In this document: positions 34,540-46,654 of the stretch, in pieces | Position numbering within the stretch: position 1 is the first letter of the stretch | Layout: each line of letters starts with the position of its first letter | Assembly (NCBI GenBank): GCA_030762895.1 | Contig: CM061064.1 | Coordinates: forward strand, 235,320,586-235,384,585 | Origin: Sophora flavescens | Lineage: Eukaryota; Streptophyta; Magnoliopsida; Fabales; Fabaceae | Direction: 5' to 3' | DNA: 64,000 nt | Notes under the pieces: model-generated | Told to the model about the DNA's origin: nothing | What the model saw: only the letters and a program-made list of their open reading frames with translations | Database searches by the model: none | Program-made: the position numbers and the translations under genes

Positions 34540-35402
34540 ACTTTTCCTACTGAAAATGCCTAGATAACCTAGTAAGGATGGTCATCAACAACTATTTCTG
34601 GAAAGCTCCATTACCTAGTGAAACAAATGAGTAGAAAACCAAAGTAGAAAACTAAGGCTTTCGTAGCTTAATAATTAACTATAGCAGAAAATAAAACCAT
34701 TGACTTATAAGGATTGCAACATACTTCAACAAATATATATTGAAGCATATTTCAATACAAACTTAGGTAAAATATAGTAGCAAACATCCTATTGAGCTCC
34801 GCTCTCCACTAACAAGACAACACATAATTGTCAAACACATGCATAACTTCTAAATTAGCAACACACAACAAGCATCCCGCCTTTTTGACAGGATCACATC
34901 CTATTGAGCTCTGCTCTCCACTAACAAACAACACATAATTGCAAATACATGCATAAATATTAAATCATCAGCACACAATCAGCATCTTGCCTTTCAGGCA
35001 AGATACCTTCCTATTGAGCTCAACTATCCACTAACAAACAACAAGATATATAGTGTGTATAGGCCATCATTACCCCTCTACATTTTATTCAGACATTATC
35101 ACAGCTAACATTGGTAAGATTATCCTCAATATGACCCAGTGGGTGTCATTGCCATTGCACTCTATAATGCATAAATAAAAATAATCGTGTCAGAGCTGAA
35201 ATGACAACATTTCATAATATTACTTTATAAGGTTTCTATCCAAATCCCAAATCTAATATAAAACTAGTTATGTTTGGTTGTTTTGTAAGAGGGCTATAAG
35301 TGACCCTCCTACTAGAAATGCCTAGATAACCTAGTAAGGATGGTCATCAACAACTATTTCTGGAAAGCTCCATTGCCTAGTGAAACAAATAAGGAGAAAA
35401 CC
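34540..35402. repeat. Internal direct duplication in CACTA element 1
   Basis: About 100 bp at 34543-34640 recurs at 35304-35402 (AAATGCCTAGATAACCTAGT, then AAGGATGGTCATCAACAACT). Between them, 34786-35042 holds three tandem copies of a roughly 112-bp unit starting CCTATTGAGCTC. Confidence 0.85.
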
Positions 35403-35609
35403 AGAGTTGCTTTCATAATATTGTGTACAGAGCTGCTTTCTAATGTGAATAATGTTTGAATGATGATGGCACATCATGTGCCTGGCAAATTGTGCCTCAC
35501 CCTTCATTTTATATAACCCTATACTTAATCCTTCATTATCTAAGACCTTGGCCTTAAGGCAGATTTTGTGGTTTTGGTCTTAAAGAAAGAAGAACGAAAA
35601 AGTCAGAAG

Positions 35610-35790
35610 CTGTCAGGGCCAGGCCGTGATGGCCATCACGGCCGTGATGCCATCAGGGCCAGGCCGTGATGACCATCAGGGCCAGGCCGTGATGACCATC
35701 ATGACCGTGACAGACCAACCAGGAAGAATTTCCAGGCAGAATCCGTCACGGCCTGGCCGTGATGGCCATCATGGTCGTGACGCGCATTAC
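35610..35790. repeat. GGCCGTGATGGCC palindromic word cluster in CACTA element 1
   Basis: About five units of CAGGCCGTGATGGCCATCAC-type sequence. The last, preceded by GGCAGAATCC and ending GTGACGCGCA, closely matches the last unit of the Athila-like A array (40552-40596). The region is GC-rich against an AT-rich background and can fold into hairpins. Confidence 0.8.
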
Positions 35791-35925
35791 TGATTTTGCC
35801 AAAGGGAAGAAGACTTATTGTGCTGCGGTGGTAATGGTGGTGCTGCTCTGGTGGTGATGGTGGTGGCGCTGCTCTGGACGTGCGGAAGAAGACGGACCTA
35901 AGAGAGAGAGAAACGGTTAGAGACG

Positions 35926-35957
<32 letters not shown>

Positions 35958-36749
35958 TGGAGAGAGAGAGAGAAACGGAGAGGGAGAGGGAGAGGGAGAG
36001 GGAGAGAGCTTACCTGACAGCGGTGGCTGGAGGCTGGTGGTCGGAGCTCGCGAGGAAGAGAGAATGATGGCCGGAGATGAGCTGCTGCGCCGCGCCGCCT
36101 GCGTGTGAGAGAGAAGAGAGGAAAATAGAGAATGGGGAATAGAGGAAGGAACGTCGCGATTTAGGGATTTCAGTTTTAGCGACCGAATTATTCGGTCGCT
36201 AAATCGGTCGCTACACGGGTAAATCTGAAATTTGAATTCATAAATTTAGTGACCGATTTAAAATTCGGTCGCTAACACGCTCTATTTTAATTCTTTTACG
36301 CGCCTTTTAGCGACCGATTTAACATCGCTCACCAAGATAAATGGAATTTAACCGTTGCATTTAACTCGGTCGCCATTTCGATAGCTAAAAAATCATAAAT
36401 TTTTTACTTTTGCTTTCCTTTATTTGGCAACCGAAATAGAGATCGATAACTCTGCTACGCTCTATTTCGATCGCTATTTCGGTCGCAATATCAACTGTAA
36501 TCAGTATTTGATTTAGATCCTACAATCGGTCGCCATTTCGGTCGCAAACAACAACCAACAAATTCGGTCACTATTTTCGGTCGCTAAATGTCCTTTTTTT
36601 TGTAGTGCCTTTTGAGTCAAAACCATTTTCTATAGTCTTGTATTAACTTATATTTTCACATACTAAGAGGTTGTGTAAAACAAAAATCTGTACCTATTTC
36701 TTCCAATGAAGGTCGAATGCTTGCATTTGTGACCTAGGAAGTTTTTGTT

Positions 36750-37590
36750 TCAACTTTTGGAATATGATCATGTGTTTGAGTTTCTAACTATCCCTTGATC
36801 TTGAATCTATAAATCTTGGAAGTTTTGATAGCTTGTTCCTATGATGGCCGAAAAATATGAATAAGTAGGCCTAGGGTACTATGTTTCAACTTTCCAAGTA
36901 TTGATCGTGGATTTAGAACTCTTAATACCTTGTGATTCTAAACCTAAGAGTTATTGTTAAACAAACAATATTTTCCTCATCATCCTATGATGGCCGAAAC
37001 TTAGAGTTTAGGTGCTAGGATGTTTGAGTTTTTATTTTTCCAAAATGATCATGGACTTGAGCTCCATAAGATATTTGGATGCTAAGTCTAAGAGATTGAA
37101 AAGTTTAAGGATTTCTAACTTGTTTATTCTATGTTATTAAAGCTAGTATGTATTACTTTCATTTTTCCAAGATGATCATGGACTTGAGCTCCATAAGTTA
37201 TTTGGATACAAAGTCTAAGATATTGGAATGTTTAAGTTTCCATTGTTTTCCAAGATGATCATGGACTTGAGCTCCATAAGATATTTGGATGCTAAGTCTA
37301 AGATATTGGAAAGTTTAAATATTTCTAGCCTATAAATCCTATGAAGACCGAACCTAGAAGGTTATGGACCTAGGATACTTTGTTCTTATTTTCCCAAAAC
37401 GATCATGGTTTTGAGATCCTTAATACATATGGATGTTAAACCTAAGAGATTGGAAAATTTAGTGAATGCTAGCCTATTTTACTAGCCTTGGCCGAATACC
37501 CTAAGTTTATAACTTAGTGGGATTTTAATTCAACTTTGTTAAATGATCATTGTTTATGAACTCCTAACACTTAAGGATCATAAATCCATG
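36750..37590 (+). repeat. Degenerate tandem repeats in the 4.0-kb LTR
   Basis: Six or seven diverged copies of a unit of about 80-140 bp containing AATGATCATGGACTTGAGCT, then CCATAAGATATTTGGATGCT. They lie near 36757, 36891, 37041, 37168, 37250, 37397 and 37540. They lie in the LTR itself, downstream of the CACTA insertion. Confidence 0.75.
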
Positions 37591-39757
37591 AGTTGTATAA
37601 TTTTCGGGAATCTCTAACCCTAAGAACTAGTCTTGGCCGAACCTATACCTTATGGTTTAGTGTTCTTGTTTGATTTTAACTTTTTATTTTGTGTTCATAA
37701 CCTTAGACTTCCATCGCGGAGGAAACGAGGAAGTTCGTGGTATACCTCTTCGAGCATCTAATCTCCTTACCTTCACCGAAGGTAAGAGGGGATTGCCTAG
37801 GGATATTCAATGACTATATGCATGTGTGTATGTGTTTACTTGAGTGATTTGAATATTATTGTGATATTGAGCGAATACTTGAATAACTTTTTTACTTGAA
37901 CTATTGTGGTTATTACTTGAAGTTGAACATTACTTGCTTTAAAGTGTTATGAATTATATATATGTGATGAACTGTCGTTAATTGTGATATTATTGTTGAG
38001 AATATATTACCGTTGATTGAAGTTTGAGAAGCCAGACTTGAGTTTATGCACAATGATTATAAAGGGTTAAAAGCCTTGAATAGAACTTTGAAAGTATTGG
38101 TTTCATTTATAAAAGTTCCTCGTTTAAAACGCTTACTTCAAGAGAATGAGATTCTAGTTTTGAAAAGAAACGTTGAAGTGTTTTTATTAAGTCAATAGAA
38201 ACTACCTTTTTATGATCCAAAGTTTGTACGAGAGAAAACCTTTTTCGAACTATGTGTTTCATGAAGGAAAAACCCCTTTGAAGATATTTGACTTTATTCC
38301 ATCAAGGATTTCAAAAGCAAACGAATTTCCAAATGTTTTATAAAAGACTTTGTAAAGGAAAATATTTTCTCCTAAATGATTTAGAAATGTTCCGGTTACT
38401 TGGATAAGCGACCGAGGTTTTGTTTTGGTTTTTGATTTTCATTAAGCGAAAAGTAAGCACAGGTGAAAGAGAATACTAGTTCGCGAGACGTCGCCTCTAG
38501 CATTCAGTTTATGCACGTGATCTGGGATTCGTGTCAAGAATTATGGACCAAGGGTCCCAATCGTGATATTATGGGCTAGGAGTCCTAATTTTGGAATTGA
38601 GGACTGTGTGTCCTAATTTCGTTGTTATGGACTAGGAGTCCTTATCATGTTGAAATAAAACATGGATAAAATTATAATTGTTTCTACGACCACAACCTCG
38701 GACTGCGGCATCAGTCTAAGGTGTTGTGATTGAGCACTCGGACTGCGTGTCCTGTGTTATTGATTTTCAAGTAATGAAAATTGTAAATATTCGCTAGCTT
38801 TGGGCTTCGACAACGGAAAAGAGTGAACATAAAGAAAAGTCTCGATAATAAAAAGTCTTTTAGTCATATGCATTTCCCCTTAGCAGATGTTCTTGAGTTA
38901 TCCGAATACCCGCTTAAGATGTGGTATTCGATGAGGTATACATCCGAATGGCCGTTATAAGGGATTCGTGATGATGTTGATCCGGGTGCATGAGGTGACG
39001 GAGACAACTTGCCAAACGGGGCGTATGAGCCTGATCAACTCTTTATTTCTTAATGATAAAACGGTGATGGAATCTCATGAGATTAAGATTAGAGCCCGAT
39101 GATAGAAGTGTCATGCATTATCTTTATAAGATTGATTAATTCGGGTATGAGACCCACTGAAATAATACTTGTTGTTTACTGATGAGCAATGTTTAAAATG
39201 TTAATATGCCAAGGTGTTGTACGTATCATGTGTATGGTTGTTGTATGATATATCCATTTGCCGGTGTCTCACTCTTACAGTTATATCAGGTCTCCTCGGG
39301 TTTTGCTGTAGTACCTTGGTACTCTAGTACCGATGTTGCAGAGGAGTCTTTCTAAGTCACTTGAAGACCTAGTGTTAGAGGTTGGGAAAGTATTTTGATT
39401 GGGGGTCTCTCCAATGAATATTTGATAGAATGACCAGCTTAGGAGTCTGCGTTGGGTTGTATATCTTAAGAGGTCGGTAAATGTAGTGTTATATACATCC
39501 ATCTGTAGTTTGAACTTTTCCTTTCGAAAGTGGAAACTTAGAGGAATGTTGTATGTCATGGTAACTTTGTTACGAACGTGACTTTACAATTTAAATGTAT
39601 GTATGATGGTTTTCAGAGTTATTCTTAAAGAAAATTTTATACCCTAGTTTTATGATTTAAAAGAAAACAATTTTCCGAAAGCAACCAGCAAATTATTTTT
39701 TAATTTACTTCCGCATGTGTTACGTAGTAATACCCTAAGGGGGGGTGTTACAATAAG

Positions 39758-40036
39758 CTCTATGTTTAAACTACTTATTAGTTTTTATTTTCTTTGATAA
39801 GAGTATATCGGGAGCATTATTAATCATGAGACTAACTCTTCGTATATTATTGCATGCAACTATATATAAAAGTATAAGAAAAATTACCAAAGAAAATACA
39901 AATACCTCTTCCATTAGGTAATTATTAGTTAAGTTGTGGGATATGATTTGTGAGTGTGTGAGTTTAAACCCACGTAATGTGATTCGCCTCGTTCTTATTC
40001 CCTTCTCCCTTCTAATGATGAGATTGAGATCCATCG
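39758..40036. other. Short intergenic spacer between two LTR insertions
   Basis: 279 bp of AT-rich sequence between the TSD of the solo LTR and the TSD of element A. Nothing recognised. Confidence 0.5.
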
Positions 40037-40041
40037 ATAAA

Positions 40042-41286
40042 TGATCAGCCTCTGGCTCATCTAGTTTTATAACAAGTAAGACCATGGTTTTTGTACTAAT
40101 TATTCGAGTCTAATCTCGTTTTCGCCCCAATTTGGATTTAATTGTCCTCAAGAAACATTTTGAGTCTCTTAAGTAGTTTTAGGATATTTTAGTTAATTTT
40201 GAGTCCAATAAAGCATTTACTGCAATTTCATATTTTCAGGTTAATAAGAAGAGCAAAAAGGGAAGGACACTTGAAAGCAGAAGCCATCACGCCCAGGCCG
40301 TGACCTGGGCGTGACACTGGTCACGGCCGTGATGAGCTACCCATGCAGTCAGAAAGCATCACGGCCCAGTCGTGATACCCATCACGGGCGTGATGAGAAG
40401 ACCCTGGAAGTCAGAATTGATCACGGCCTAGCCGTGATGGAGGTCACGGTCGTGACAGATCAGCATCCATGGACAGAATTGATCACGGCCTGGCCGTGAT
40501 GGGTATCACGGCCGTGACAGACTAGAATTTGAATGCGCGCCCTTGGCAGAATTGGTCACAGCCTGGCCGTGATGGCCATCACGGCCGTGACGCGCACCTG
40601 ATCTATAAAAAGGCATCAGGGCAGAAAGAAAAGGAACGGAGTTTTTCACTATTTTACAAATTATTTCTAGGGTTTTTATTATGTTTGTGATGGAGAACTA
40701 ATCACCAGGGATTAATCTGCTGTAATCGGTTTCCACCGACACTTGAGGTTCTATAATTCCCAATCAATTTGCTTATCCCTTTCAATATTATGCTATATGT
40801 CTTGTTTGCTTAATTCAAGTTATATAGAATAAGTATTGATTAATTTCGATGACTATATGTTCCTATACCTTGATCACGTTTGCTTAATTCGCGTGTGTTT
40901 GATCGTGTTTGCTTAATTCACGAGAGCTTCAATCCGTTTGCTTAATTCGGAATTAGGAATATATATCTCGTAGTGACAATTGCGCTTGTTTAATTGCTGC
41001 TACAATCGAAAAGGGATTAGAATCCGCTTAGGGCATGGAAATTATATGAATCAATGATAGCTGGGAAACCGAAGACAGTAGATTAATCGTTTTAACTTAT
41101 TGATAATCATTTAATTGCACTGTTTTCTTAATTGAATCATTCAACCTCAACCCCCCCCCCCCCCCCCAATTGATTTATAGGTTAATAATAATCCAAGAGT
41201 CCTTGAGATACGATACTCGAGTTGTTGTGCCCTAACTACAGTTTTTTCCAATCACTCGTTTTTGACCCGTGTGCGACAGCGGATCA
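40042..41286 (+). repeat. 5' LTR of element A
   Basis: 1245 bp. Contains the palindromic word array 40285-40592, TATAAAAAG at 40604-40612, several GTTTGCTTAATTC words (40805-40990) and a run of 17 C at 41151-41167. Confidence 0.93.
40285..40592 (+). promoter_or_regulatory. U3 palindromic word array of element A
   Basis: Five units of about 60-70 bp. Each has a CAGAA(T/G) spacer word, then a near-palindrome of the form TCACGGCC-x-GGCCGTGA, a short GATGG/GATAC spacer, and a second palindrome TCACGGCCGTGA or close variant. The last unit ends about 14 bp before the TATA box at 40604. Position and repetition suggest binding sites or a methylation/structure element in U3. No factor is identified. 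The same array occurs at 55285-55575 in the 3' LTR. Confidence 0.75.
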
Positions 41287-42912
41287 AAATTGGCGCCGTT
41301 GCCGGGGACTCTTGTTGTTATTAACAGATTTGTTGGTGGATTGCTGAATTAGTTCTGGCTACTAGATCTGGTTGTTCTGACTTGTTTGATTTTGATCCTG
41401 AAATTGAGAGAACCTTGCACACACGCCGTAGAGCAATCCAGGCCAGCACTAGTTCACCAACCAATAGTGATTCTGATTCTGAACTTGTTTTTGATAGCAT
41501 GGCTGATCAAAGAACACTAAGACAGCTTGTTGCTCCTGATGTTAATTACAATGGTTTATGTATTGAATATGTTGATGTTGTTGCTCCTTTTGAATTGAAA
41601 TCTGGTTTACTCCAGGTTGTTTGTTCTACACCTTTGAGACCTGAAGGAATAACAGAAGACCATATCAAGCTGAGAGCCTTCCCATTCTCACTGCAAGGTG
41701 CTGTGAAGGATTGGTTGTATTATCTTGAGCCGAATTCTGTTTCAACCTGGAATGATTTGAAGAAAGTCTTCCTAGAGAGATACTTCCCTGCCTCCAGAGC
41801 TGCATCAATCAGAAAAGAGATATGTGGCATTATACAAGGCAATGAATCATTGGCCGAGTATTGGGAGAGATTTAAGAAGTTGGTGTCCAGTTGTCCTCAG
41901 CACCAGATTTCCGAGTAACTGCTTATTCAGTACTTTTATGAGGGATTGCTACCAATGGATAGAAACATTTTAGATGCTGCTAGCGGGGGAGCACATGTTG
42001 ATAAGACTCCAGCTGCTGCCAAGTCATTGATTGAGAACATGTCACTCAACTCCCAACAGTTCACAACTAGAAACAATTCTGTCGAAACAAGGGGTGTGAA
42101 TGAGATCCATGTTTCTTCTTCCAACAAAGCCCTTGAAACCAGACTTGATGAGTTCACTTCTTTAGTGAAACAGTTGGCAGTGGATAAAGCTCAAACAGCA
42201 AGGTTGTGTGGTATTTGTACTTCTCTTGAACACCTGACCGATACATGTCCCATTCTGAAAGATGAGTCGGTCACTGATTTGCCTCAAGCATATGCAGCCA
42301 ATCTTTACAATCAAGGCAACAATCAGAACAGGTACAACATTCCTGACCTTTCCACTAATAAGTACCACCCCAACTGGAGAAACCATCCAAACCTTCGGTA
42401 TGGAAACTCATCCACACAACAACAACAACAAATGATGTTATCGTTGACACCACCACAGAACTCTCCCTAAGTAACCGCCTCTGCACCTTCCGGACCTTCA
42501 CTAGAGGGCCTTGTCAAGCAAATGGCTGCAAACAATCTCCAGTTTCAGCAGCGAACGGATTCTAGTATTCATGCTTTGCAGACACAGATTGGACAGCTTG
42601 CCACTTCGATGAATGCCATGCAGCAAACTCAAGGATCGAACCAACTACCTGCACAAACAGTAGTGAATCCTAATGTCCCGAATCCTAATGTGAGTGCAAT
42701 TTCTTTGAGATCCGGGAAGGTTGCAGAACCATCCCCTGAAAAAAATAAAAAAAAACTGTTGAGGTGACACCTGAACCTTCTATTGTTGTTGAGGCTGAAA
42801 AAGAGTATGTGCCACCAATTCCCTTCCCACAAAGAGTATTGAAAAATAAAAAGATTGATGGGGAAGACAAAGAGAGAGAGATTCTGGATGTATTCAGAAA
42901 AGTGGCAGTAAA

Positions 42913-44164
42913 TGGTCGCGCTGTCGCGCACGCGCCAAAAAGCGAGCGGTTTATAAAACTGTAGTTTAGGAGCGACAACTCGGATATCGTCTCACAAGGA
43001 CTCTTGACTTGTTATTTACCACAAAAATCAATTTTTTTTTTCGGGGGGGGGGGGGGGGGTTTGGATTGAAATTCAATGGAAAACAATGCAAAAACAGAGC
43101 TGTTTAAAAGATTATCAAATAGTTAAAAACGATTAATCTACTGTTCTCGATTTCCCAACTATCATCGGTTCAAGCAAATTCCAAGCCCTAAGCAGATTCT
43201 AATCCCCTCCCGGTTGTAGCAACAATTCACAAGCGAAATCACTACTACAGATATATGTTCCTATTCCCAAATTAAGTAAATGGGGTTAAGCCCTTGTGAA
43301 CTAAGCGAACACGAATTGAACACACGCGAATTAAGCAAATGCGATTATATATAGGAACATAACATCACCGAAATAAATCAACACAACACTATACACTCCT
43401 GAATTAAGCAAACAGAAATATATAGCATAGTATTGAAAAGGGAAAAGCATACAAAACAGGAATTACAAGAACCTCAAGTGTGATGGAAATCAATTACAGT
43501 AGACTAATCAAAGAAATTTAGTTCTCCATAAAAAAACGAAACACAACCAGAAAATATGTAAAGAAACAATGGAGAAGCAAAAGTTGTTCCAATCTGCCCA
43601 GAACAGCCATTTATAGTATTCAGAAACTGAGCCCACTCGCGAGGCGAATATCATGAAGAGTCTGCAACGTTTTGTCTTCTCGCAGGGCGAAGTACTGCTC
43701 GCGTGGCGAGGAATGGAAGAGTCATGGCTTCTGGTCTTCAGTCTCGCGAGGCGAGACATGGATCCGCGAGGCGACACAGAATGGGTTGCATTTCTCTGGA
43801 ACAGTCAGCTATCAGGGTCGCGAGGCGAGGTGTTGTTCGCGGGGCGAACCAGAGAGGATGACATTTTTGCTGTTCAGCTGGCTTTCAGGTTCGCGTGGCG
43901 AGAAGACTCTCGCGAGGCGAACACCTCCAGACTTGAAATTTCCCTGATTCTTTATTCCCTTGACTTCTAACTTAACCTGAAAACAATAAAATAGCCATAA
44001 GTGCTTTATTTGACTCAAAACTGGCTAAATTAACCTAAAACTACTCAAACGACTCAAAATGTTGCTTAAGGACAATCAAGTCTAATTTGGGTGAAAATGA
44101 GATATAATTAGCACAAAACCCTGGTCATACTAGCCATAAAACTATATGAGCCAGAGGCTTATCA
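42913..44164 (-). repeat. 3' LTR of element B (left copy)
   Basis: 1252 bp, TGGTCGCGCTG...GCTTATCA on the plus strand. Word array at about 43626-43922, TATA-like CTATAAATGG (minus) near 43607-43616, 17-G run at 43043-43059. Confidence 0.92.
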
Positions 44165-45613
44165 AAATACCCCAAACTTAAACTTTGCTTGTCCCCAAGC
44201 AAACTAAAACTCAAAAACTTAAAAAGACTCAAGACATGGCAAGCTTAAGGATTCAATCAACTTTGCACAGATTTCAAGCAATTTAACAAAACAATTTTTC
44301 TTTCAACGTTCCCCCCTTTCAACAAAGTAATCCCCACAATCATTTATTCTAAACAATTGAGAATTTCATCATTCAAGCAATCATTAATTTAAGCAAGGGA
44401 TCCAAGTTACACACAAGAGGGAGATCACCAAATTCAAACAACTGCCTTCCTCACAAGGGAGTTTAGTGTTTCACTCATTCGCTCAATTTTGTCTAGGTTG
44501 TCAACATTTCACTCAATTTCACTTTTAAGAGCACTTCCCATAAATTTGATTTTCATCTCAAAATGGTTCCCACAGAAAACATGCATGCAACATCAAAAGG
44601 TCTTTTATGGGTTGTAATGGGGCCTGGCTAAGGGTAGGATTTACAAAGGTACTGGCTGAAGTCCCTAGGAACTAAGAGAGCATGAAACAGTTTGATACAT
44701 TGAACTTCCACTCAGATTCCTTTTTTCATTTTTCTTTATGCTTTGGGTGACTATAGCCTTTTCATTCTTTACTTTTATTTTTATCATTTTTACACTTTTC
44801 TCTTTCTCTCTTTTTTTTTTTTGCCTTTGGCTTCAACCTTTTTATTATATTTTTTTTTCTTTTTCTCAATCAACACATTACAACTTGTAGCCACCCCAAA
44901 CTTAGTTTCTTGCAAACATTCTCTTGTTAAGATTCCATGCTCTCCTAATCCTAAGATCGAGTTAACATGGTTTTCCAGATTTTAGCTTATAACATAAGGT
45001 CAACAAGAAACAATAGGCTAATTAGGCTCAAAGGGGCTAACTAAGGAACATGCATTAGGGATGGTTATTTTAGGCTAAGTAGTTATTTACAAAGAAAATG
45101 CCTAAATCATCTGAAGCAAACACATAAACATGCAAACCAAGAAGAGATTCAAGCAAATTCGGGAAAGTGCAACTTAAAAGTGAATTCACACAGTTTAAAA
45201 CATGTTGGAGGCTCAAATCCTCACCTGGACATTTTTGCAAATTGTTTGATAGAGATTATATCCCTAGTGTGTGCTTCCTATCACCCCAAACTTATCATAA
45301 ATCATGCCATCATAACAAAATTTCTCAAAGTTCAGTTTTCAATCACATGGGGATCACTTTTCAAAAAAAAATAAAATTTTTTTCAACCTAGGGGGAATCA
45401 TCAACAATATAAATCACATATCATGCAATCATCTATGCAAAATTAATCAAAACCAATAAAACTTGCCAACCTAAGACTCAACACACAAATACTCCTGATC
45501 TTCTCAAATTATTCAGGAGATAAAAGAAAAACAAGACATAACACAAAAACAAAGCTACAATTAGTTCCCTCCCCCACACTTAAAACATACATTGTCCCCA
45601 ATGAACAACATAA
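44165..45613 (-). other. Non-coding 3' region of element B
   Basis: Colinear with 53595-55045 of element A in reverse complement. T-rich ORFs such as 44743-44985 are not gene-like. Confidence 0.6.
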
Positions 45614-46549
45614 CTATAAAATCAGAGTGAGGGAAAGGAAAGAGTACTCCCTGATCAAGTGGCAGTGTAGGTGGGAGCTTCCGCCTGGATCCCATTGCTT
45701 GTAGCATAAGGCCAAAGAGAGGGAGTTCATTCCATGGTCCCATAACTTGCAGCCTTGATATAGGAGTGAGCACTTGACAATTATGGTGACCTTGCCCAAT
45801 GCGGCGGACTCATCACTTCCTCTTGGGTCAAAGATGACCACTTTCTCAACAAAGTCCTCCCAATAAAATTGGGTCTCAACCCCTTGAACTGGCCATGGTG
45901 CAAAATCCAGTCCCTCTGGTGGTTCCACAGGGGGAGGTGGCAGATAGGTAGGGAGGGTCTCCGGTGCTGCTTCATCTTCTGCTCGTTTTTCATCCACTGT
46001 GCTAACCAATTCATCACCTGCTATACATGCAGAAATCTCAGCACACACCACACAATGGTTAGTGTTAGTACAATCAGTACATGAAGAAATATTATCATAG
46101 CCAGAAACAAATAAAAAATCAGAAAACAACTCCTCATGGGTGTCATCAATAACTTCAGAGAGTAACTCTATTTGGAAAACGGAGTGCTCTTCCAATGGAT
46201 GTTTCACAGCATCAAAGATGTTAAACTTTGCCACAATATCACCAAACTCCATAGACATTGTCCCATCATTAACATCAATCTTAGTCTTAGCTGTCTTCAT
46301 GAATGGTCTGCCCAAGATTATTGGTGATCTACTTGAATTTGTCTCTCCTGCCATGTCTAGGATGTAGAAGTCAGCAGGGAAAATCAACTCATCAACTTGT
46401 ACCAGCACATCTTCTACCATTCCCATGGGGCGGGCACTGGTCCTGTTGGCCAACTGGATAGTGAGACCTGTATACTGCAAGGGACCAAGATCAAGGTTAT
46501 TGAAAATAGAGGTGGGCATGACATTTATGGAGGCTCCCAAATCCAACAT
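45614..46549 (-). pseudogene. Protease of element B fused to remnant downstream sequence
   Basis: Starts MLDLGASINVMPTSIF (active-site DLGA), with LGRPFMKTAKTKIDVNDGTM following. Residues beyond about 150 are a Cys-containing linker and a Pro-rich segment (YLPPPPVEPPEG). The frame then runs into sequence that in element A lies after integrase (REYSFLSLTLIL). The RT-RNase H-integrase block is therefore cleanly missing. The ORF is open for 311 codons. Confidence 0.85.
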
Positions 46550-46654
46550 GCAGTTTTCAAATTTTATGTCCCCAATAGTGCATGGAATAGTAAAAGTGCC
46601 TGGGTCCTTGCACTTCTGTGGTAGTGCCCGAGTAGGGGCTGAAACAGTAACTCT

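Larger units (their letters stand above)
33356..36607. mobile_element. CACTA element 1, non-autonomous, carrying a B3-like gene
   Basis: Termini CACTACAAAAAAAA (33356) and TTTTTTTTGTAGTG (to 36607), with 3-bp TSD CCT (33353-33355 and 36608-36610). Subterminal regions (about 33375-33615 and 36175-36595) are packed with TTTAGCGACCGAA / TTCGGTCGCTAAA words in both orientations, the typical transposase-binding sites of CACTA elements. No TNP2/TNPD transposase is present, so movement depended on another element. The interior holds a two-exon B3-like ORF, internal duplications and a GGCCGTGATGGCC-type palindrome cluster. Confidence 0.95.
32491..39752 (+). mobile_element. 4.0-kb solo LTR (Ty3/gypsy chromovirus type), split by a CACTA element
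   Basis: Starts TGTAACATCC, ends GGGGGGGTGTTACA, with TSD ATAAG at 32486-32490 and 39753-39757. After subtracting the CACTA element and its extra TSD the length is about 4007 bp. No gag-pol is present. A CTATATATATATATCCC box at about 33075-33091 followed by C/T-rich sequence looks like a promoter and untranslated leader, giving plus orientation. It shares TGTAACATCC/GTGTTACA termini with the 2.0-kb solo LTR but little else by eye. Confidence 0.85.

Noticed and set aside
43653..43970. SRGE/SLARR-rich ORFs in the element B LTR (also at 49296-49613 and 29480-29890)
   Set aside because: They are translations of the TCGCGAGGCGA word array and neighbouring LTR sequence, just upstream of the LTR promoter. 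They are not protein genes.
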